Shown one piece after another: positions 37,007-44,982 of a stretch of 49,174 nt of DNA. The DNA is taken from positions 1-49,174 of the IMG/VR virus record IMGVR_UViG_3300008261_002322; one strand, 5' to 3'. The notes beneath the pieces were generated by a model. It was not told where the DNA came from. It saw only the letters and a program-made list of their open reading frames with translations, and made no database searches. Each line of letters begins with the position of its first letter. Positions within the stretch are counted from its first letter, which is position 1. The position numbers and the translations under genes were made by a program. The DNA is from a virus.

Positions 37007-37762
37007 ATGAAATCACTGTATCTATTAGTACTATTTCCATTTGCAGCATTTGCAAACCCTATCGACGATAACTGCCCGCAGCATACCATTCATGGTGCGC
37101 CTGTAAGTTCGATAACAGAAAACACACAATACATATGTCACAGTAACTATGCTATTCATTATCGATACGATACAAAAACAGCTGAATATGTTGTTGAGCG
37201 TTTAGACCAAGTGGATATTACAGGTACAGCTAATCGCAAGGATGACTTTAGACCTGACGACTTAATAGATGACAGCAAAGAAGCCACGCTTGAAGATTAC
37301 TCAGGCGAACCATATGATCGCGGACACTTAGCCCCCGCAGCAAACAACAGAGCCAGTCAAGAACAAATGAGTGAAAGTTTCTTCTTGAGTAACATGATTC
37401 CGCAAACACCAAATAACAATAGAGGCATTTGGCGTATACTTGAACTAGGTGTAAGAAATACAGCGTTAAACAATGACATTTATGTTGCAAGCGGTACAAT
37501 ATACCAAGAAGGTTATTTAACTATTGGTCCGGGTGCTGTGGGTGTTCCTCAGTATATTTGGAAAGTTGTTTACAACGCAACCAACAATACAGCAATCGGC
37601 TTTGTATTCCCTAACGAAGCACTTCCAGTAAAAGATTTGCCCATGTATGCAGTATCAGTTGACAAGGTAGAAGAAATAACAGGTATAAATCTATTTCCAA
37701 AACTAGACGAATCTGTAGAAGCACTGAGTGTTGCTGCTGATTGGCCCGAGATAATGAAATAA
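37007..37762 (+). CDS. Secreted DNA/RNA non-specific endonuclease (NucA type)
   Basis: The 251-residue protein has a signal peptide (MKSLYLLVLFPFAAFA) and the betabeta-alpha-metal nuclease motif D104-R-G-H107, with H107 as general base. FFLSNMIPQTPNNNRGIWRI carries the metal-binding Asn. It degrades DNA and RNA in the periplasm or outside. It could break down host or rival DNA, or free phosphate and nucleotides. AGAGAG precedes the ATG. Confidence 0.9.
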   Translation: MKSLYLLVLFPFAAFANPIDDNCPQHTIHGAPVSSITENTQYICHSNYAIHYRYDTKTAEYVVERLDQVDITGTANRKDDFRPDDLIDDSKEATLEDYSGEPYDRGHLAPAANNRASQEQMSESFFLSNMIPQTPNNNRGIWRILELGVRNTALNNDIYVASGTIYQEGYLTIGPGAVGVPQYIWKVVYNATNNTAIGFVFPNEALPVKDLPMYAVSVDKVEEITGINLFPKLDESVEALSVAADWPEIMK

Positions 37763-37763
37763 C

Positions 37764-38417
37764 ATGAAATTAGAAGAATGGATAACAGTACCTGGTGATA
37801 GAGCTTTAAGGTCAGCATTGAGCAGGGCAGATTCCGTTGACAATCCTAGTGTTTTAGATTATCAAAAAAATAAATTAGACACAGCTTTAAGCTATGTAAA
37901 AGAATTTAACACTGCTATTGACGCTGGAGCAAATTACGGTATTATGAGTTACAATTTGCACCAGTGTTTCTCTCAAGTATATGCGTTTGAAGTTGACACT
38001 GCTGTTAGAGAATGCTTAAAAAAGAATGTGGAAAAATTTCATTTAACAAATGTTGTGGTATGCGATTGCGGTCTTAGCGATAAAGAAGAATCTGTAGTAC
38101 TAAATTATCTTAAAAACACTTTTGGTACCTACGTTGATAGAAACAAATCAGGAAATTTTGTGTGCAAAACTCTTGACTCGTTTAGTCTTCCAAATGTTTC
38201 ATTTATAAAAATAGACTGCGAGGGTTACGAACCTTTTATACTAGCTGGCGCAGAACAAACCATTAAAAAATGTCGTCCAGTTATATTGATGGAAAATAAG
38301 AATTATTCTAAAAAATATTACGGAACTGAAGGCAATTTAGCAGTCGATTTGCTTCTTAGTTGGGGTTATAAAATGGCACAACAATGGCCAAAAGATTGCG
38401 TAATGATATATGAGTAA
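37764..38417 (+). CDS. FkbM family methyltransferase
   Basis: The 217-residue protein has the SAM-binding D53-A-G-A-N-Y-G59 motif, AFEVDTAV as the acidic second motif, and SFIKIDCEGYEPFILAGA as the FkbM signature. These enzymes methylate sugars or small molecules. It starts one base after the nuclease stop. Glycan methylation of host surface or virion sugars is one possible use. Confidence 0.87.
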   Translation: MKLEEWITVPGDRALRSALSRADSVDNPSVLDYQKNKLDTALSYVKEFNTAIDAGANYGIMSYNLHQCFSQVYAFEVDTAVRECLKKNVEKFHLTNVVVCDCGLSDKEESVVLNYLKNTFGTYVDRNKSGNFVCKTLDSFSLPNVSFIKIDCEGYEPFILAGAEQTIKKCRPVILMENKNYSKKYYGTEGNLAVDLLLSWGYKMAQQWPKDCVMIYE

Positions 38418-38441
38418 TAAATCATGATTACCGATTACTAG

Positions 38442-38469
38442 TTGACAAAATATTATAGCATGTTATACT
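38442..38469 (+). promoter_or_regulatory. Sigma-70-like promoter
   Basis: TTGACA (38442-38447), 16-base spacer, TATACT (38464-38469), 33 bases before the ATG at 38502. Confidence 0.75.
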
Positions 38470-38501
38470 AGTTGTGTTATTAACAAAAGAGAGAACTTCG
38501 G

Positions 38502-38885
38502 ATGTCGATGCACTTGGTCGGACCTTACATGACTACTACAAAGTACAGTCGTAAGAAAAAAACAAACAACAACAAACGCCTCCAGAAGGCACAAGAAGAG
38601 CATGAAGCATGGCTCAAGTCTCGCGGTGTGAGTTCAACACAACTACAAGAAAAACTATACGTTAATGGCAAACGCAAGAGTGTAAATAATATACCGGATT
38701 ACAATACAGGTCCGCGGGTTACAAGCGATCGTGTTGCAGGACACGGTGCAGCAAAGGAGAGTATGGTTTACAGCGGCGAACGCACACTGCTCGGCATTGC
38801 AACAATGCACAAAAGCAACATGGTTCCTGTCTTTGCAGACAAAAAAGATGACGCTGTAGATATTGCGCAGATGCGCAGAAACTAA
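38502..38885 (+). CDS. Conserved-type basic phage protein
   Basis: The 127-residue protein starts MSMHLVGPYMTTTKYSRKKK, then charged helices (RLQKAQEEHEAWLKSRGVS) and a C-terminal VYSGERTLLGIATMHKSNMV block. The MHLVGPY-x-TTT start is one I recall from marine phage proteins of unknown function. AGAGAGAAC precedes the ATG. Confidence 0.65.
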   Translation: MSMHLVGPYMTTTKYSRKKKTNNNKRLQKAQEEHEAWLKSRGVSSTQLQEKLYVNGKRKSVNNIPDYNTGPRVTSDRVAGHGAAKESMVYSGERTLLGIATMHKSNMVPVFADKKDDAVDIAQMRRN

Positions 38886-38903
38886 ACAAGGAATAATTAA
38901 AGT

Positions 38904-40682
38904 ATGTTTTTAGGTTGGTTAGTTTTGGTCACGGCACTATCTATCTCTGCTGTGGCGATTTACTACAGCGTTTCTGGACTTGTTGCAATTTTTGCTGCCG
39001 CTGCATTGCCCATTATAGTTATGGGCAGTGTATTAGAACTAGGTAAATTGGTTACAGCAGTTTGGCTACACAAATACTGGAATCAAGCACGTTGGTGGCT
39101 AAAAACCTACTTGGCAATAGCAACTGTAATTCTGATGTTTATCACCAGTATGGGCATCTTTGGATTCTTGTCAAAAGCACATATTGAACAAACTGCCGCA
39201 GCCACAGAAGGGGTTGCTCGCATTGAACTTATTGATTCAGAAATTGTCAAACAACAACGCATTGCTGACCGAGCAGAATTGGAAATTGCAAAGTTAGAAA
39301 CAGCAGGCAAAAACAACGACACTGAAATACAAGCACAAATTGACAAAGAACAGCAACGCATTGATGGTGCATACCAACGCATTCAACCTGCAATCGATGA
39401 ACAGAATGAAATCATTCGCAAAGAAGAACAGCGTTTAGCCGGCAGCCTGTTGATTTATGAAGATCAATTGATCGCAGTAAACGACAATTTACAAAAAATT
39501 GAACAGTATATTACCAGCGGTAGTATTAAAGAATTACAAGCACTTGTAGGAGTAAAGGCAGATGGTTCTCTAGGCCCAGCAACCAGCAGTGCAATAGAAG
39601 CATTCCGTGTTGCACAATCTACTGAAAAGCAACGACTAGCTGAGCTAATTGCATCTGAACGCAGTAAATTAACATCTCCTGTCATTGATGCTGCTAGAAC
39701 AGAGATACAGCGTTTACGATCTGTTGCTGAAGAACAAATTGCACAATCAAACGAATTGATCAACCGTCTTAGAGCGCAACTAGGCACTGAAGATAAAACA
39801 ACAACTGATGCCGATATTGCAGTTGAAGAAGAAAAAATACAAACAGCAGAAAGCGAAATTGCCGTGCTGTCTGAAGAAAAATACAAGCTAGAAGCAGAAT
39901 ACAGAAAACTAGAAGCAGAAGTTGGCCCTGTTAAGTATCTTGCAGAATTTGTATACGGCGAAACAGCCGACCAAACACTATTAGAAGATGCAGTAAAATG
40001 GGTTATTGTTATTATAATTTTTGTATTCGATCCATTGGCTGTGTTGCTTTTAATTGCTAGCCAAGCAACGTTTGAAATTGTAAAATCAAACAAAACTGCT
40101 CAAAGGCAAAACAAGGAAACTACCAATGACACTAAAATCAATGATAACCAGCATGTTATTAAACATGAACAATATGCAACAGATGAAACAAGTACCGCCC
40201 GCGATAAACTCGCAAGTGATGAAGAAAATACAATTGACACCATTGCCGAGTTGCGTGACAATGCTGGAACAAGATCTCAAGGACGAGACTTGGGATCCGA
40301 GCAAATTACATTAGAGATTAACAAAGATGAAAATATTCAATCAAATACTGTTACAACAGATGATGCTGGCAGAGTTACTTTATCAGAAAACACTGATGCC
40401 AGCCCAAATGAAGGCCATGCAGAATTGGAATCAACTGAAGTACAGCTTGATGAATCTGAACAAGAAAAAAGACGACGACATGTAGAAGAAATCGAACTTC
40501 TGGATGATGTGAAAATATCAAAACAGAAGTGGAAAGAAGAAAATCCAGATGAAACTATCAAACTGCACAAAGATGCATATATAAAAGGTAAGATTGATAA
40601 GTTACCATGGGACAGCTATAGCCAAAATAGCGAACAGTCTGATAATTCTATATGGAGTAAAATAAAACCTAAGGATGAATGA
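38904..40682 (+). CDS. Large membrane coiled-coil protein with a peptidoglycan-binding-like segment
   Basis: The 592-residue protein has three N-terminal membrane helices within residues 1-90, a long coiled coil (about 95-210 and 245-345), and one or two C-terminal helices (VKWVIVIIIFVFDPLAVLLL), then a polar acidic tail. Inside the coil ELQALVGVKADGSLGPATSS and AIEAFR match the PG_binding_1 pattern. It could span the inner membrane and touch the cell wall, as a lysis or superinfection factor. Similar membrane proteins occur in T4-like marine phages without proven role. Confidence 0.65.
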   Translation: MFLGWLVLVTALSISAVAIYYSVSGLVAIFAAAALPIIVMGSVLELGKLVTAVWLHKYWNQARWWLKTYLAIATVILMFITSMGIFGFLSKAHIEQTAAATEGVARIELIDSEIVKQQRIADRAELEIAKLETAGKNNDTEIQAQIDKEQQRIDGAYQRIQPAIDEQNEIIRKEEQRLAGSLLIYEDQLIAVNDNLQKIEQYITSGSIKELQALVGVKADGSLGPATSSAIEAFRVAQSTEKQRLAELIASERSKLTSPVIDAARTEIQRLRSVAEEQIAQSNELINRLRAQLGTEDKTTTDADIAVEEEKIQTAESEIAVLSEEKYKLEAEYRKLEAEVGPVKYLAEFVYGETADQTLLEDAVKWVIVIIIFVFDPLAVLLLIASQATFEIVKSNKTAQRQNKETTNDTKINDNQHVIKHEQYATDETSTARDKLASDEENTIDTIAELRDNAGTRSQGRDLGSEQITLEINKDENIQSNTVTTDDAGRVTLSENTDASPNEGHAELESTEVQLDESEQEKRRRHVEEIELLDDVKISKQKWKEENPDETIKLHKDAYIKGKIDKLPWDSYSQNSEQSDNSIWSKIKPKDE

Positions 40683-41073
40683 AGTTACAGTTATAACTCC
40701 GCCGGATGCACTTTATAATGATACACCAAGTATACTATTAATTTGTCCTTCGACCCTAACAAAAAATGCAGTTAACTCTGTGCTTTTTAATATCGTAGAT
40801 CCTGTTAATTTATATCTTTACGAAACTCCAATTGACGGACTACACAACATAGAATGGTTGATAAAGATTTGTAAACTGTCAAGTATTACAATCATTGATG
40901 TTGACAATTGCGACCCGATGGTAAAAGTATTTTCTTCCCATGTAATTGCACAAGGTAATACTTTTTACTTGACAAACGATAATGCTACACCGTATAATTT
41001 AATCAGCAAGAATAGAATTTATGATTTTGTATGGTTAGAAAACTTGCTTATAGATAGAGGAAAAAATGAGTAA
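40675..41073 (+). CDS. Hypothetical protein
   Basis: The 132-residue protein starts MNEVTVITPPDALYNDTPSI and has alternating strands and helices (SILLICPSTLTKNAVNSVLF), reminiscent of a small alpha/beta fold. No motif identifies it. It overlaps the neighbours on both sides by eight bases, placing it in the S21 operon. Confidence 0.55.
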   Translation: MNEVTVITPPDALYNDTPSILLICPSTLTKNAVNSVLFNIVDPVNLYLYETPIDGLHNIEWLIKICKLSSITIIDVDNCDPMVKVFSSHVIAQGNTFYLTNDNATPYNLISKNRIYDFVWLENLLIDRGKNE

Positions 41074-41302
41074 AAGCTCTCAAAACGGAAACGACACAAC
41101 ACGTGGTATTAGAATTGATGTTTATAACAACGACGTCAGTAGAGCACTACGAAAGCTAAAGAAAAAACTTGCAGAAGACGGTATCTTCCAAGATCTGAAA
41201 AACCGCGAGTACTTTGAAAGCAAAGGCACGAAACGTAGAAAAGCCAAAGAAGCTGCTATTCGCCGTCATAAAAAACAAATGCGTGATGCGAGAGACAATT
41301 AA
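41066..41302 (+). CDS. rpsU: Ribosomal protein S21 (bS21)-like
   Basis: The 78-residue protein carries [20 protein letters not shown] and [20 protein letters not shown], followed by a basic tail, the complete bS21 pattern. bS21 sits near the Shine-Dalgarno helix of the 30S subunit and affects initiation. Virus-encoded S21 is known from pelagiphages and others and may direct host ribosomes to viral messages. AGAGG lies before the ATG. It overlaps the guaC-like gene by one base. Confidence 0.92.
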   Translation: MSKSSQNGNDTTRGIRIDVYNNDVSRALRKLKKKLAEDGIFQDLKNREYFESKGTKRRKAKEAAIRRHKKQMRDARDN

Positions 41303-42450
41303 TGAGATTAGAAGAGGACGTTAAGTTAGACTACAAGGACGTTCTTATACGTCCCAAGCGTAGTACACTTAAAAGTCGTAGCGAAGTATCCTTGAACCGT
41401 CGAGTTAAGTTTCGTAATTACGTTCCGGACTTTCCTCATAACACCGGCGACGATCCTCACTACGATGGCATTCCTATCATGGCTGCTAACATGGACGGTG
41501 TTGGTACATTTGCTATGGCAGATGTATTGTCTAAACAAGGAATTTTTACTTGTTTAGTTAAGACCTATTCTATAGAAGAACTGGTTGAATTTTTTCACGG
41601 TGACGGGTTATACCGAACAGAACATGTTGCGATGAGTATCGGAACAAGTGCCGCAGACTACGACAAGTTTGTCCAAGTTTACGCTCGTGTCAATGACAAT
41701 CTCAAGTATTTGTGCATTGACGTAGCCAATGGGTATAGTGAAGCATTTGTATCACACGTTCGTAATATACGTAAAATTTATCCACACATTGTAATTATTG
41801 CAGGCAACGTAGTTACAAGAGAAATGACGGAGGAACTTATCCTTGCTGGAGCAGACATTGTTAAAGTTGGTATTGGTCCTGGTAGTGTCTGTACTACTCG
41901 TATCCAGACTGGCGTTGGGTACCCACAACTTAGTGCAGTTATTGAATGTGCCGACGCAGCTCACGGTCTGGGCGGTCATATTATTGCTGATGGTGGATGC
42001 ACTACTCCTGGTGATGTTGCTAAAGCATTTGCTGCTGGTGCCGACTTTGTAATGCTAGGCGGTATGCTTGCCGGACATGATGAAGGTGGTGGCGAAGTTA
42101 TTAGTAAATGGTATAACTCTGAAGAATACACTCAGACGGAGGACGGCAAGTTTATTGCTAACCCAATGGTCGAAAAGAAGTTTGTACAGTTTTACGGCAT
42201 GAGTAGTAAAAGTGCAAACGACAAGCATTTTGGCGGATTGAAAAACTATCGTTCGTCAGAAGGACGCACAGTGCTTGTGCCTTACCGAGGATCTGCGGCT
42301 GCTACAGTGCAGGAAATCCTAGGAGGTGTGCGTAGTACTTGTACCTACGTGGGTGCAAATACAATCAAGCAACTGCCCAAGTGTGCAACTTTTATTCGTT
42401 GTACTCAAACGCATAACAGCGTTTACGAAAAAACAACCATCGGGAATTAA
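41302..42450 (+). CDS. guaC: GMP reductase (IMPDH/GMPR family)
   Basis: The 382-residue TIM-barrel protein has the GuaC-type start ([20 protein letters not shown]), [14 protein letters not shown], the catalytic C197 in GPGSVCTTR, and [13 protein letters not shown]. No CBS domains are present, which favours GMP reductase over IMP dehydrogenase. It converts GMP to IMP with NADPH and would rebalance purines from degraded host nucleic acid. It overlaps rpsU by one base (TAATG). Confidence 0.9.
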   Translation: MRLEEDVKLDYKDVLIRPKRSTLKSRSEVSLNRRVKFRNYVPDFPHNTGDDPHYDGIPIMAANMDGVGTFAMADVLSKQGIFTCLVKTYSIEELVEFFHGDGLYRTEHVAMSIGTSAADYDKFVQVYARVNDNLKYLCIDVANGYSEAFVSHVRNIRKIYPHIVIIAGNVVTREMTEELILAGADIVKVGIGPGSVCTTRIQTGVGYPQLSAVIECADAAHGLGGHIIADGGCTTPGDVAKAFAAGADFVMLGGMLAGHDEGGGEVISKWYNSEEYTQTEDGKFIANPMVEKKFVQFYGMSSKSANDKHFGGLKNYRSSEGRTVLVPYRGSAAATVQEILGGVRSTCTYVGANTIKQLPKCATFIRCTQTHNSVYEKTTIGN

Positions 42451-42459
42451 TCTCGATGG

Positions 42460-42465
42460 TAAATA
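42460..42465 (+). promoter_or_regulatory. Late promoter box TAAATA
   Basis: GGTAAATAAAATG lies 52 bases before the hsp20 ATG. Confidence 0.4.
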
Positions 42466-42517
42466 AAATGTACGCCGTAAGGGTACAAAACATCTTGCTT
42501 ATTAAAGGAGAAAACAC

Positions 42518-42964
42518 ATGACAAGATTAACAACTCTAGACTTACCTCATTTTACACGAGCAACAGTTGGCTTTGATAGACTGTTTGACGAAATTCAAAG
42601 AGATTTTACAAACAGCAAAAGCAACGGGTATCCTCCATACAATGTAGCAGAAATCAGCGAAAACGAGTGGATGATTTCACTTGCAGTCGCAGGTTTCGGT
42701 ATGGACAATCTAGATATCACGCTAGATAAAAATACTCTAACTGTTGAAGGTACAGCACCTGTCGGTAGCGAGGATGTGAAATATCTGCACAAAGGAATTG
42801 CCGGTCGTAATTTCCGCAGACAGTTCACACTAGCCGATCACATTGAAGTTGCTACTGCAACACTTGAACTTGGTATGCTAAACATTCATCTCAAGCGCAA
42901 TGTTCCAGAAGAACTTCAACCTAAAAAAATTGCAATCAATGTTGCAAATCTAATTGAAGGCTAA
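42518..42964 (+). CDS. hsp20: Small heat shock protein Hsp20
   Basis: The 148-residue protein has an alpha-crystallin domain: PPYNVAEISENEWMISLAVA, MDNLDITLDKNTLTVEGTA, GIAGRNFRRQFTLADHIEV, ATLELGMLNIHLKRNVPEE. The IbpA-type IAGRNF and C-terminal I-x-I (KIAI) are seen. It prevents aggregation of unfolded proteins. Hsp20 is a common gene in T4-like marine phages. AAAGGAGAAAAC precedes the ATG. Confidence 0.95.
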   Translation: MTRLTTLDLPHFTRATVGFDRLFDEIQRDFTNSKSNGYPPYNVAEISENEWMISLAVAGFGMDNLDITLDKNTLTVEGTAPVGSEDVKYLHKGIAGRNFRRQFTLADHIEVATATLELGMLNIHLKRNVPEELQPKKIAINVANLIEG

Positions 42965-42973
42965 ACAAGTCTA

Positions 42974-42998
42974 GGGGGGGTGGAGCGATCCCTCCCCC
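42974..42998 (+). other. G/C-run hairpin between hsp20 and clpS
   Basis: GGGGGGG-TGGAGCGAT-CCCTCCCCC can form a strong stem, without a T-run after it. It could act as an mRNA stability element or a weak terminator. Confidence 0.5.
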
Positions 42999-43016
42999 AA
43001 CTATGAAAGGGTAAAC

Positions 43017-43322
43017 ATGAGTACGCTTGACGATGTAAAAATTGACGAAAAAGTAAAAGTAAAAATTAAAGAACCTGGTTTGTATAAAGTTATTTTTTTA
43101 AATGACGATAAAACTCCAATGGACTTTGTTGTAAGTTTGCTTGTTGAACTTTTTAAACATACACGTGATACAGCAGAAGCTCTTACAATGAAAATACATG
43201 ATGAGGGTTCGGGTGTTGTTGGGCTATATATCTACGAAATTGCCGAACAAAAAGCAATAGAAGCAACTACTCTTTGCAGAGACAGTGGATTTCCGTTGCG
43301 TATCAAGATTGAGGAAGAATGA
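43017..43322 (+). CDS. clpS: ClpS protease adaptor
   Basis: The 101-residue protein has the ClpS core: YKVIFLNDDKTPMDFVVSLL, AEALTMKIHDEGSGVVGLYI and EIAEQKAIEATTLCRDSGFP. ClpS delivers N-degron substrates to ClpAP. A viral copy may redirect host proteolysis. AAAGGG precedes the ATG, and the end overlaps the heme oxygenase gene by ATGA. Confidence 0.95.
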   Translation: MSTLDDVKIDEKVKVKIKEPGLYKVIFLNDDKTPMDFVVSLLVELFKHTRDTAEALTMKIHDEGSGVVGLYIYEIAEQKAIEATTLCRDSGFPLRIKIEEE

Positions 43323-43849
43323 GCAAACTTAAAGAATTAACATGGGAAAACCATCAACGAGCAGAACGCACAGAATTTGTTCGAAAACTACTCAAAGGAT
43401 TAACTCCTGAAGAATATCACAAGTATCTATACAATCAGTATATGATTTACTCTATACTTGAGGATGCTGCCGGACGTGTGTTACCTGAGCTGAATAATAT
43501 ACGCAGAGCAGAGCGTATCTATGCTGACCTAAGAGAACTTGAAAAAGAATATGCTATAGGTACAACTCCTGCACTGCTGATGCCGGTTGTAAGAAAGTAC
43601 GAAAAGCACGTTATAACATTGGATAGAGCTGGCATATTAGCACACATCTATGTTCGTCATTTTGGCGACATGTATGGCGGGCAGATGATTAAGAAGCGTA
43701 ACCCAGGTTCGGGTACCATGTACGATTTTAACAATGTAGAAGAACTTAAAACTAAAATTAGATCCATGCTCAACGACGATATGGCAGACGAAGCCAATCG
43801 TTGTTTTGAATTTGCTATGGAATTATTCGAGGAATTAAATCATGATTGA
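43319..43849 (+). CDS. ho: Heme oxygenase (HO-1 type)
   Basis: The 176-residue protein has the proximal heme ligand H12 in WENHQRAE, the helix AHIYVRHFGDMYGGQMIKKR with the distal glycines, and the usual helical plan. It opens heme to biliverdin IX-alpha, with release of iron and CO. It is shorter than cellular forms (about 220-240), as phage versions are. It shares an operon with the bilin reductase two genes downstream. Confidence 0.93.
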   Translation: MSKLKELTWENHQRAERTEFVRKLLKGLTPEEYHKYLYNQYMIYSILEDAAGRVLPELNNIRRAERIYADLRELEKEYAIGTTPALLMPVVRKYEKHVITLDRAGILAHIYVRHFGDMYGGQMIKKRNPGSGTMYDFNNVEELKTKIRSMLNDDMADEANRCFEFAMELFEELNHD

Positions 43850-44279
43850 AGAAGACGAAATTACAAGAACTAGAAAGCATAGAGAAGAATTTGAGAGTAG
43901 AGTAACACAATTAAAAGAATTAGGAGCTCCTCAAATTATAATCGATGAAGAAATAATGATTTCCCAAATGACCCACAGAGGATATGAAAATTATAAAGCT
44001 CAAAGAAAAAAAGAAGCAAAAGAAGAGCGTAAGAATTGGATTAAAAACAATCCGATGCGAAAAGAAGTTGTTGAAAATATTTTTACATGGTTTGATAACA
44101 CGGAACTTAGTGAAGGTGATAAAGACGGATTGCTATGTGGCTGCGGAATGTGCTTAGGTATAATTATGGATCCTTGTGGATATCATATTGGAATGACTAA
44201 AGAAGAATTTGAATATGATTTATATAGAGATTTAATTAAAGGATTAGCAGAAAAAAAAGGTCCAACAATTGACCTCTGA
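43842..44279 (+). CDS. Hypothetical protein between HO and bilin reductase
   Basis: The 145-residue protein has a charged coiled part (KAQRKKEAKEERKNWIKNNP) and a C-G-C-G-x-C-L motif near residues 98-103 (LLCGCGMCLGIIMDPCG) that may bind metal. No family is recognised. Its place inside the HO-PcyX operon suggests a helper role in bilin chemistry, for example electron transfer or bilin handling, but that is only a guess. Both ends overlap the neighbours. Confidence 0.6.
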   Translation: MIEEDEITRTRKHREEFESRVTQLKELGAPQIIIDEEIMISQMTHRGYENYKAQRKKEAKEERKNWIKNNPMRKEVVENIFTWFDNTELSEGDKDGLLCGCGMCLGIIMDPCGYHIGMTKEEFEYDLYRDLIKGLAEKKGPTIDL

Positions 44280-44958
44280 AGTTTGGGATACGTTAATTGA
44301 CATACAAGATCACTTGATTGACAAATTTAAAAGCACTGGCGTTGAAATACACGAACATGGTATGGACAGATTCAATCAACCCGGGTGGGTCAACAGGGTA
44401 TGGACCAGCGAAACCTACAGACGAGCTCATATAGATGTAGTGGATGCTAGAGAATCAAAAGGTCTGTGGATGATGCATTGTTGTGTGTTTCCTCATTTAA
44501 CCAACAATGGTCCTATATTTGGATTAGATGTTATTGCAGGCGAACGTAAGATAACAGGATTTTTTCACGATTATAGCAGAACCGTTACTGCAACTCATCC
44601 TATGATCGAAGCATTTGGTGATGAAGTTTCTAAATTAGAGTGGAGAAAGGAAAGAGAGTTGCCAGAGTGGGCGCAAGCTATCTTTAGTCCACATATGGTT
44701 GCTGCTGGCAATGTTAACAGCAAAGAAGAACTACAACAGCTACTTGACTTGAGTTTAGACAGCATAGGTGCATATCTTACTGACATTGGCGATTTTAATA
44801 AAACTAGTACTCACGAAAAGGGCAAAGAAGCACAAAATCGTTACGCTCACTTTCAAAAACAAAATCCTCATACTCCACGCACAATGACCAGTCTTGGGCT
44901 TAACGAAGATGACGTGAGAATCTTTGTACAGGAATGTTTGTTTCCTGACATAGCATAA
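44269..44958 (+). CDS. pcyX: Ferredoxin-dependent bilin reductase, PcyX type
   Basis: The TTG at 44269, with AAAGG upstream, overlaps the previous stop and gives 229 residues, close to PcyA-type enzymes. The FDBR core is clear: YRRAHIDVVDARESKGLWMM, CCVFPHLTNNGPIFGLDVIA with D87 in the place of the catalytic aspartate, and ELPEWAQAIFSPHMVAAGN. It reduces biliverdin using ferredoxin. PcyX proteins from marine phages were shown to make phycoerythrobilin. The PcyX label over PebS or PcyA rests on context and general resemblance. Confidence 0.85.
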   Translation: MTSEVWDTLIDIQDHLIDKFKSTGVEIHEHGMDRFNQPGWVNRVWTSETYRRAHIDVVDARESKGLWMMHCCVFPHLTNNGPIFGLDVIAGERKITGFFHDYSRTVTATHPMIEAFGDEVSKLEWRKERELPEWAQAIFSPHMVAAGNVNSKEELQQLLDLSLDSIGAYLTDIGDFNKTSTHEKGKEAQNRYAHFQKQNPHTPRTMTSLGLNEDDVRIFVQECLFPDIA

Positions 44959-44961
44959 ATA
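44956..44961 (+). promoter_or_regulatory. Late promoter box CATAAATA
   Basis: GCATAAATATACTAACC lies 21 bases before the ATG at 44983. The 46443 box has the same TAAATATACTAA sequence. Confidence 0.55.
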
Positions 44962-44982
44962 TACTAACCAAGGAATAAATTT

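Noticed and set aside
39464-40093. 209-residue minus-strand ORF rich in Ser
   Set aside because: It is the shadow of the coiled-coil membrane protein; composition follows from the Glu/Ala/Gln codons on the other strand.
42464-42517. 17-residue leader peptide MYAVRVQNILLIKGENT before hsp20
   Set aside because: It overlaps the late box and ribosome site of hsp20, has no ribosome site of its own and is probably chance.
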